Source: Elusimicrobiota bacterium
GTDB lineage: Bacteria; Elusimicrobiota; Elusimicrobia; Elusimicrobiales; UBA9959
Direction: 5' to 3'
Assembly: GCA_016209085.1 (NCBI GenBank)
Contig: JACQWV010000110.1
Location: 1-43,871, forward strand
DNA length: 43,871 nt
Shown here piece by piece: positions 32,179 through 38,769 of this stretch. The position numbers and the translations under genes were made by a program. The notes beneath the pieces are model-generated. The model did no database searches, had not been told where the DNA came from, and worked only from the letters and a program-made list of their open reading frames with translations. Positions within the stretch are counted from its first letter, which is position 1. Each line of letters begins with the position of its first letter.

Positions 32179-32919
32179 ATGGACTTAATGAGTTTAAGCG
32201 GAATAACTATATTCGCGATTATATTTGGAGCGGGCGTAATTTTAGGCGAATTCACCAAAGTTTTTCTAAATATTCACGCTTTTCTCATTGTCATCGGAGG
32301 GACTCTGGCCGCCACCCTGATAAACACGCCTTTTAAGTATATAAAAAAATCTCTGGATGGATTGAAATTGATTTTTTGGGGAAGCGACTCCGAATCTGCT
32401 GATAAAACAATTTTGTATATGGTGGAATTGGCGGAAAATGTTAAAAGAAATGGATTCAAAGTCTTTAAAGATGTAGATGAGAATATGGCGGGCGGGTTTC
32501 TCAAACAAGTATGCGAAGCCGCCATTGAATACAGCGATTCGCAATTCGTCAAAAAAGTGATTGAGGACGAGATAAATTATTCTTTTGACGAAGCCAACGA
32601 GATAAGCAATGTTTTCAGAACGATGTCTCTGCTCTCTCCTATGTTTGGTTTGGTAGGCACTTTGATAGGAATTATAGCGGTGCTAAAAGAACTTTCAAAT
32701 CCGGAAAGCGTGGGCCCGGCTATGGCGGTAGCGATAACGAGCGCATTTTACGGAATCATTTTTTCCAATCTCGTTTTTATACCGATAGCGGGGAAAATAA
32801 GAATAAAGTCCATAATGCGAGTGAAAATGAAAATAATGATTTTGGAGGGAGTTCTTGAAATGATGAAAGGCAGTATTCCCATAATGGTGGAAAGGAGATT
32901 GAAGGCTTTTAATAAATAA
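32179..32919 (+). CDS. motA: MotA-like stator protein
   Basis: Inner-membrane stator subunit that forms an ion channel with MotB. Start at 32179 because AAGGAG lies just before it. Four membrane segments: two near the N-terminus (ITIFAIIFGAGVILG; AFLIVIGGTLAATLI), then a cytoplasmic loop, then LLSPMFGLVGTLIGIIAVL and AMAVAITSAFYGIIFSNLVFIPIAG. The RTMSLLSPMFGLVGTLIG stretch is the MotA/TolQ/ExbB core with the MotA-type proline. 246 residues. It is the first motor gene of a cluster with a FliF-FliG fusion and MotB, which argues for rotor-stator work rather than TonB energising. Confidence 0.93.
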   Translation: MDLMSLSGITIFAIIFGAGVILGEFTKVFLNIHAFLIVIGGTLAATLINTPFKYIKKSLDGLKLIFWGSDSESADKTILYMVELAENVKRNGFKVFKDVDENMAGGFLKQVCEAAIEYSDSQFVKKVIEDEINYSFDEANEISNVFRTMSLLSPMFGLVGTLIGIIAVLKELSNPESVGPAMAVAITSAFYGIIFSNLVFIPIAGKIRIKSIMRVKMKIMILEGVLEMMKGSIPIMVERRLKAFNK

Positions 32920-32940
32920 CGGCGCCACGGGACGCCGTTA
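32917..32940. terminator. Hairpin after motA
   Basis: TAACGGCG (32917-32924, starting at the stop codon) pairs with CGCCGTTA (32933-32940) over an 8-nt loop. No T run follows, so it is more likely an attenuating or mRNA-stabilising structure between motA and the next gene than a full terminator. Confidence 0.5.
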
Positions 32941-33034
32941 ACCGAACGCCAAATACCGGATACTCCAGTGTAATAGCAACTGACTATAAGAAATAATTGT
33001 TTAATATTCTTGAAAGGATTATGAATGGCTTATT

Positions 33035-34594
33035 ATGTACAATAAGCGAGGATTTATGCGCGAAATAACATTAGTGTTTTTATTGTTTTTGTTTTTTCCC
33101 GTCATGAGTATATATTCTCAAGATGACTTGCCGTTTCAATATAAAGCCAAATACGAAGAATTTTTGGCGAAAAAAGCAGACGATGTTTTGGTTAAAATAC
33201 TGGGGCCGAATCAGGCGAAAGTGATAATTGAAACGGTAATGGATTTTACAAAGACTGAAAAAGTTGAATATGAAAAGGATAAAAAGAAAGAAAAAACATC
33301 TTTTAAGATGGAAGGGGAAGCAGGAGACATAAGCGCCATTGAATATTTGATGCCGGGTTTCGGTATTCCCGGCGCGGAATCTAAAAATGAAAACAAATCA
33401 TACGTGAAACAATTCTCTTATCCGCGTTTTTTTATACAGAAAATAAAAGCCACGATATTGGTAAACAAGAGTTTAAGCGAAGAAGAAATTCTTAATATTC
33501 AAAATATGGTATCCGAAATTCTTACTCTGGACAGGAAAAGGGGAGATGAAATGGTAGTTGTGAGAGCGATATTCGCTCCTTTTTGGAAAACGATATGGTA
33601 TAACCCGGAATCCATGAATTTTATAGTAAAATACGTCATTCTGAGCATATTGGGCGTGATAGGTCTCCTTGTTGTGGCGGCGGGATTTTTAAAATTGGCC
33701 GGCGCCATGAACACTATGACAAAAGTTCAGCAGTCTCATCAGATAACCATGGATTTGGCGGGCGGTTCGCCTTTGCCCGGACAGAATCAAAATCTTGGAA
33801 CACTTTCGTTTATAGAGGAAAAAAAAGACGAAAAAGAAAAGAAAGAACATGAACCGCGAGTTTCTGACGATAAAATTTATTTTGATATCAAACCGCATCA
33901 GATAGACGCTCTTGTCAGCATTATGGTCAATGAAGACCCTTCCAATGTGGCTATAGTGGCGGATCATCTGAGGGAAGATGTGAAAAAAGATTTTTTTGCC
34001 AGACTCCCGCCGGATTTCGCCGCGGATGTGGTCGCCGGGCTTTCAAAAATGAGATTTCTTGAAAACGATGTCGTGCTTAAGTTTAAAGATGAACTGGAAA
34101 CGAGACTTTCCGGCGTGATGGGAGGACTCCAGAACGCTTTGTCCGTTTTTCAGAGATTGAGCGCGAGAGGAAAGTCGGAAATGATTAAAAATCTGGAACA
34201 AAAACATCCGCAATTGTCTCTGGAATTGAGAAAAAGAGTTTTTATATTTGAGGATATAAAATTACTGGATGACAACGATTTGTCACTGCTTGTTTCCGCC
34301 GTAGACATAAACGACTTGACGAAAGTTTATAAGGTTATAGACGAAGAGTTTAAGTCAAAAATAAAATCCCAGCTTTCGCAAACCGCGTGGAGAATAATAG
34401 AGGAAAGAAATTTGTATGAAAGCTATTCGGAAGAAAAAATAGACGATTCTATAAATAATATAAGCGCGCAAGCGAATAAACTTTTTGAAGACGGAAAAAT
34501 TAAAAAACCGGATATTCAATCAGAATACGCGGCGATTGAAGCGAATAATGAAATTGTTCCATTGAAAAAATTACAAGACGCAGGCAATACTTAG
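33035..34594 (+). CDS. Natural FliF(C-terminal ring domain)-FliG fusion, rotor protein
   Basis: 519 residues uniting two flagellar-type modules. After a signal-anchor (8-28), residues 38-183 match the last periplasmic ring domain of FliF: ILGPNQAKVIIETVMDF, a low-complexity loop, then QKIKATILVNKSLSEEEILNIQ and RGDEMVVVRAIFAPF. A membrane helix (196-222) follows, then a charged linker, then FliG (284-492): NEDPSNVAIVADHL, LPPDFAADVVAGLSKM, and the torque domain FIFEDIKLLDD (403-413). FliF's N-terminal ring domains are absent. A rotor ring anchored in the membrane and driven by the adjacent MotA/MotB is the obvious inference. The ribosome-binding site fits a 16-codon frame at 33021 better than this ATG; 33056 is another candidate start. 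Confidence 0.9.
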   Translation: MYNKRGFMREITLVFLLFLFFPVMSIYSQDDLPFQYKAKYEEFLAKKADDVLVKILGPNQAKVIIETVMDFTKTEKVEYEKDKKKEKTSFKMEGEAGDISAIEYLMPGFGIPGAESKNENKSYVKQFSYPRFFIQKIKATILVNKSLSEEEILNIQNMVSEILTLDRKRGDEMVVVRAIFAPFWKTIWYNPESMNFIVKYVILSILGVIGLLVVAAGFLKLAGAMNTMTKVQQSHQITMDLAGGSPLPGQNQNLGTLSFIEEKKDEKEKKEHEPRVSDDKIYFDIKPHQIDALVSIMVNEDPSNVAIVADHLREDVKKDFFARLPPDFAADVVAGLSKMRFLENDVVLKFKDELETRLSGVMGGLQNALSVFQRLSARGKSEMIKNLEQKHPQLSLELRKRVFIFEDIKLLDDNDLSLLVSAVDINDLTKVYKVIDEEFKSKIKSQLSQTAWRIIEERNLYESYSEEKIDDSINNISAQANKLFEDGKIKKPDIQSEYAAIEANNEIVPLKKLQDAGNT

Positions 34595-34627
34595 AAATTT
34601 TATACATATTTCAAAACCGGAGACAGT

Positions 34628-35704
34628 ATGGATAGAGAAGAGAAAAAGTCTATTTTTTCATCTATATCCGACGCGGATAAAGCGCGGGAAAATTTTTCTA
34701 AGTTTTCGCAGGATTCCGCCTCAAACGCGGATATAATTTCAATTAAAAAAAATCTGGAGAACATGGAAAGAACATTGGCAAAGTTGGACGATATTGACAA
34801 ACAATTTCTGTTGATTGGAGACAAGCTTAGTGAAAATGAAAAAAAGCTGGGACAATATAAGGCGATTTTTGAAAATGGTTCCAAAATCGCCGGTAATCCC
34901 GGCAATGAAACGGCTGCGAAAATAAACAGGTTGGAAGAAAAACTGAGTTTTTTCTGCGATAAGATAAGCAAAACAATTTCAAATTTCATAGCGAACGATA
35001 GGGTTCAAGAAATAATAGATTTTGAAAAAAACATTATCCGTGATATCGCTTATCTAAAAGAGGAAATATCCTCCACAAATCGGAAAATTGCGGATGGAGG
35101 GAAAGATTCCGGAGCAGAAATTTTAAACCGTCTTTTGGAGTCAAATAATATTTTGGAATCGCGGGAATCTTCGCTTGAAAAAGCCCTTAAAGCTTATATG
35201 GAAAACACGGTTTCTGAATTGGGCAAAATAAAAGAAAACATGTCTCAATTGCTGAACAATTCAAAAACAGATGCCTCAAAAGAAGCCCTTGAGAAAATCT
35301 CATCTTCTATCAGTTCTGAATTGTCCGAGCAGATTTCGCAATTTCATGAAAACAACAAAAAAGATATCTTGAAAGGACACGAAGACCTAAAAGACGAAAT
35401 ATTTTTATTTCTCAAAGAGTTCTTTTTTGGGGCGGAGACGATAACCGACTTTAAGAACCTGTTTTTTTCAACACTTTCCATTTATAAACTCAACAATGAA
35501 CTAATAACGGCTATGGATAAAATGGTTTCCGATATTGACATATTCATTGACATTGCAGAGCAGAAACTCCCGCTCTCCGCGAATGATCTGCTTCTGAGGA
35601 AAAATCATATAAATTTTAAAAAAGCTTTTATAATTTATAAACAGAAAGTTGAAGATTTCGGCGGATTGAAGGAAAAAATATCCAAATATATAAAGACTCC
35701 ATAA
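34628..35704 (+). CDS. Cytoplasmic coiled-coil protein of the motor cluster
   Basis: 358 residues, highly charged, no signal peptide or membrane segment. Two heptad-rich stretches (about 38-85 and 145-225) predict long coiled coils; the C-terminal third (LKEFFFGAETITDFKNLFFSTLSIYKLNNELITAMDKM) is a more compact helical domain. I recognise no family. The position between the rotor fusion and MotB, with 33-nt and 7-nt gaps, means co-expression with the motor; a linker, regulator or FliH-like scaffold role is possible but not shown. Confidence 0.85.
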   Translation: MDREEKKSIFSSISDADKARENFSKFSQDSASNADIISIKKNLENMERTLAKLDDIDKQFLLIGDKLSENEKKLGQYKAIFENGSKIAGNPGNETAAKINRLEEKLSFFCDKISKTISNFIANDRVQEIIDFEKNIIRDIAYLKEEISSTNRKIADGGKDSGAEILNRLLESNNILESRESSLEKALKAYMENTVSELGKIKENMSQLLNNSKTDASKEALEKISSSISSELSEQISQFHENNKKDILKGHEDLKDEIFLFLKEFFFGAETITDFKNLFFSTLSIYKLNNELITAMDKMVSDIDIFIDIAEQKLPLSANDLLLRKNHINFKKAFIIYKQKVEDFGGLKEKISKYIKTP

Positions 35705-35711
35705 AGTAATT

Positions 35712-36404
35712 ATGCCTGTTTACAGAATAAGAAGAGACGAACTTGAAAATCAATTAAACAAAAGCGCTCTATGGGCGGTAACTTATGGAGATTTGATGAG
35801 TTATTTGATGATACTTTTTTTAGTTCTGTTTTCTTTCAGTCTGGTGAAATCGGACAGGGCAAAAAGCCGGAAATACGAGGAGTCTCTTTCCAGCATACAA
35901 AAGGTGTTCGGAGGAGAAGAAAGCAAGGAAAGATTGGCAAGAGTCAAAGCAATGGAATGCGAGGATACGGTTGTCAGCGGTTTGCAAAAATCGCTTGAAA
36001 CCAACGCGCTTAAAAATCTGGTAAAAATGGAATTAAACGAAAGCAGGGTAAAACTGATTTTGTCTGAGGCAATTATTTTTGATTCCGGCAAAGCCGATTT
36101 AAAAGAAACCGCCAAAAATGTTTTGACGCCTATAATTGAAGAACTGAAAAAAGTGCCAAATGGTATTATAGTAGAAGGACATACTGATATGCTCCAGATA
36201 AAAAGCGGAAAATATAAAAACAATTGGGAACTTTCAATGGCAAGAGCCTACGCGGTTATAGAGTTTATGGAAAACGCTGGCATAGATTCTAAAAGACTGG
36301 CAGGCATAGGGTATGGACCAAATAGACCTGTAGAGGATAATTCAACGCCAGAAGGCAGAACGAAAAACCGCAGAATAGAGATTTCTCTTATTAAAACACA
36401 ATAA
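35712..36404 (+). CDS. motB: MotB-like stator protein with OmpA-type peptidoglycan-binding domain
   Basis: 230 residues. A single membrane helix (20-44) carries the MotB signature WAVTYGDLMSYLMILFLVLFS with the ion-binding aspartate D27. A plug/linker follows, then an OmpA-like domain (about 115-228): IIFDSGKADL, VEGHTDM, ELSMARAYAVIEFM, RLAGIGYGPNRPV, RTKNRRIEI, which anchors the stator to peptidoglycan. The universal Asp is intact, so ion-driven function is likely. The start lies 7 nt after the coiled-coil gene's stop. Confidence 0.95.
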   Translation: MPVYRIRRDELENQLNKSALWAVTYGDLMSYLMILFLVLFSFSLVKSDRAKSRKYEESLSSIQKVFGGEESKERLARVKAMECEDTVVSGLQKSLETNALKNLVKMELNESRVKLILSEAIIFDSGKADLKETAKNVLTPIIEELKKVPNGIIVEGHTDMLQIKSGKYKNNWELSMARAYAVIEFMENAGIDSKRLAGIGYGPNRPVEDNSTPEGRTKNRRIEISLIKTQ

Positions 36405-36429
36405 TGTTTATCCGGATTTGTTAGGAGAA

Positions 36430-38754
36430 ATGAGTTTGGATGGCTTTTCCATTCTGCTTGGAGACAGGCAAGTGGGGAAAAATTTTTTGTTAGAACAAAT
36501 TGTGAGAAAAGTTTTATTTGCTCTTTTTTTAATTATGCCAAAGAACGTGTTTTGCGCGGATTACATGCGTTCTTACGCTTTAATACACGCTTTTCCTTCG
36601 GATTTCGCGGATTTTAAAAAAGAAAATCTTGACGAGGTAGAATTTCCGAAAGGTCTTTTTTCCGTCCGGCAGTCAAGTCAAAGCGTTTCAACCGGAACAG
36701 CCGCACTGCGGCCGGAACAACGAGCCTCTGGCTCATCAAGTGCAGGGGGCTCTGTCCCCCTGCCACAGGTGTCGGAGGCTATGCCGACGACCGGAACCCT
36801 GACCTCTCCTGAAATAAAAGCCATATTTCCGTTTGACAGGATTATTCTTTCCGCAAACGCGGTTCTGGCAGGAGAGGATTCCATGACCCTGGAAATCCAG
36901 ATAAAAAATTCAAAAGAGCAATGGAGCAGGTGGTTTAACGCCGGCATTTTCCGGGGGAATGGCCAGTCTGAAAGCCAAAAGGAACAGGAAGACGGGTCCG
37001 GGAAAATGGAAGTGGATGTTTTGAAGTTAAACGGTACTTCGGAATATTTCCGTTATAAAATAACGTTCAAATCCGGCGGAGCGGATTCCCCTGCTGTGTT
37101 GAAACTGGCTGCGATAACTTACGCAAATTCCTTAAGAACATACTATGAAAAAGCGGCTCTGGAAAAATCAAAGAACTTCAGGCCGGTCAAACTGGATGTG
37201 CCGAAAATTTCGCAGGCGATTCAGCAGGTAAATTACAAAGGCGACATCTGCAGTCCGGTTTCTCTTGCTATGGTTTTAAGTTATTACGGAATATATGAAA
37301 ATCCCATTGATGTCGCGGCAAAAGTCTACGACAAACCGGAGAACATTTACGGGAACTGGGTATTTAATACGGCTTATGCCGGAACAATGAGCCTTTATTC
37401 TTTTGTCGCCGCTATAAATACGCTGCAGGAAGCTGAAAAACTCCTGATGAAGGGAATACCCTTGATAGCGAGCATAACTTTCGGCCCTGATGAATTGAAA
37501 AACTCGCCCATGAACAATACAAAAGGCCATCTGCTCGTGATTAAGGGATTTGACAAAAAGGGCAATGTGATAACAAACGACCCTGCGGCTCCTGAAGAAA
37601 AAACCGTTGAAAGGGTCTATGACAGGGCTGAATTTGCAAGGGCATGGCTGAAAAATAAATTCGGAGTATCCTATATCATTAATCCGCGATTTTTTGACGA
37701 AGTGACTGTAAAATCGTCTTATGCCGATATATATTCGGAAAACGGGGTTCCAAAACTCATTGAAACGCAGGCTCTTATGAACGAGAAACTGAGACTTCTT
37801 GAAACACATGGAGACCGGGCCAGAGTTGAAGCTCTTGAGCAGACGACAATGGCCGGAACAGCCGCACTGCGGCCGGAACAACGAGCCTCTGGCTCATCAA
37901 GTGCAGGGGGCTCTGTCCCCCTGCCAAAGGTGTCGGAGGCTATGCCGACGACCGGAAAAAACTCAAAAAAACTCGTTCCTTACGCGGGTTGGATTCAATT
38001 AAAAAATCTTGCCGTTGACATGGCCGGCGGATTTGACCCGTTCGGCTCTGCTCAGGGTTACTGCGTAGTAAAAGACAAAATCGCTGAAATAGAGCCGGAC
38101 AATAACGGGAATAAAAAAATCACGGTTTCAGCCGGAACGAAATTCAGGATTCTTGAGAAAACAGGCGCAAAATTAAAAATCATGATTCCGGGCGGGAAAT
38201 CCGGGTTCATAAACGAAAAACATGTAAACTATCTGAATAAACCGCTTCCTTCAGCAGAAATCCTAAGGAAAAAAATCATTGAAGCGACAAGGCAGTTCCT
38301 GGGCGACAAATATTACTGGGGAGGGCGATCCGGGTTCGGAATTGACTGCTCCGGCCTTGTAAATATTGTTTACAGGATTAACGGGATTGAACTTTCAAGG
38401 AACGCAGACGACCAGTTTTCTGCCGCGAAATCCATTTCAAGAGAAAATTTAAAACCCGGAGATTTAATATTCTCCACAGGCGAAACAAATCACGCCTCTA
38501 AGGGGGTTCACCCCGTTAGAAATCCGCCCTGCCCGAAGGGCACGGCGGCAGCCGCCTCGGGGCGGCTTATTTCTAACGGGGTGAATCACGTAATGCTTTA
38601 CGCCGGAAACGGCAGACTCATAGAAGCGACGCAGGACGCCGGCTCCGTGAGGGAAATATCTTTCATGGAAAAATTCGGAATTGATTTTGCAAAAGCCAAA
38701 AACGGAATGACCATAAACGGAAGAAAGATATATTTTAGAACTGTATTTAAATAA
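36430..38754 (+). CDS. Exported double cysteine-peptidase: C39-like plus SH3-like plus NlpC/P60
   Basis: Residues are numbered from 36418. A signal peptide (KVLFALFLIMPKNVFCA) is followed by a linker, a C39-like papain fold with C278 (GDICSPVSLAM) and H371 (TKGHLLVIKGF), an SH3-like segment (SAGTKFRILEKTGAKLKIMI) and an NlpC/P60 domain with C644 (GIDCSGLVN) and H724 (NHVMLYAG). Expected to cut peptidoglycan stem peptides or cross-links in the periplasm. Three palindromic elements are translated within it: two 105-bp copies (92-126, 479-513) and one family-A copy between the NlpC Cys and His (697-723). I take ATG 36430 (TAGGAG before it); GTG 36502 is favoured by the duplicated 5' fragment at 18786. 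It follows motB closely. Confidence 0.88.
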   Translation: MSLDGFSILLGDRQVGKNFLLEQIVRKVLFALFLIMPKNVFCADYMRSYALIHAFPSDFADFKKENLDEVEFPKGLFSVRQSSQSVSTGTAALRPEQRASGSSSAGGSVPLPQVSEAMPTTGTLTSPEIKAIFPFDRIILSANAVLAGEDSMTLEIQIKNSKEQWSRWFNAGIFRGNGQSESQKEQEDGSGKMEVDVLKLNGTSEYFRYKITFKSGGADSPAVLKLAAITYANSLRTYYEKAALEKSKNFRPVKLDVPKISQAIQQVNYKGDICSPVSLAMVLSYYGIYENPIDVAAKVYDKPENIYGNWVFNTAYAGTMSLYSFVAAINTLQEAEKLLMKGIPLIASITFGPDELKNSPMNNTKGHLLVIKGFDKKGNVITNDPAAPEEKTVERVYDRAEFARAWLKNKFGVSYIINPRFFDEVTVKSSYADIYSENGVPKLIETQALMNEKLRLLETHGDRARVEALEQTTMAGTAALRPEQRASGSSSAGGSVPLPKVSEAMPTTGKNSKKLVPYAGWIQLKNLAVDMAGGFDPFGSAQGYCVVKDKIAEIEPDNNGNKKITVSAGTKFRILEKTGAKLKIMIPGGKSGFINEKHVNYLNKPLPSAEILRKKIIEATRQFLGDKYYWGGRSGFGIDCSGLVNIVYRINGIELSRNADDQFSAAKSISRENLKPGDLIFSTGETNHASKGVHPVRNPPCPKGTAAAASGRLISNGVNHVMLYAGNGRLIEATQDAGSVREISFMEKFGIDFAKAKNGMTINGRKIYFRTVFK
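36692..36796. repeat. Palindromic element family B, 105 bp, copy 1
   Basis: Starts and ends with CCGGAA, contains a GGGGGCTCTGTCCCCC hairpin and spans exactly 35 codons (TGTAALRPEQ...SEAMPTTG). It differs from 37853-37957 at a single base. Confidence 0.9.
37853..37957. repeat. Palindromic element family B, 105 bp, copy 2
   Basis: 104 of 105 bases match copy 1 (CACAGG becomes CAAAGG, Q to K), in the same frame and orientation, placed between the C39-like and SH3-like domains. Near-identity implies recent spread or gene conversion. Confidence 0.9.
38507..38585. repeat. Palindromic element family A inside the NlpC/P60 domain
   Basis: 17-bp perfect inverted ends (TTCACCCCGTTAGAAAT / ATTTCTAACGGGGTGAA) and the same GCCCTGCCCGAAGGGCACGG interior as the obg copy. 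It reads HPVRN...LISNGV, inserted between ASKGV and NHVMLYAG of the catalytic domain. Confidence 0.88.
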
Positions 38755-38769
38755 CCGCAGGGAGGTTTA

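Noticed and set aside
32179-36404. MotA/MotB pair as a Zorya-type phage-defence system
   Set aside because: Zorya pairs ZorA/ZorB with ZorC/ZorD or ZorE. None is present, and the intervening gene is a FliF-FliG rotor fusion; MotA also lacks the long ZorA tail.
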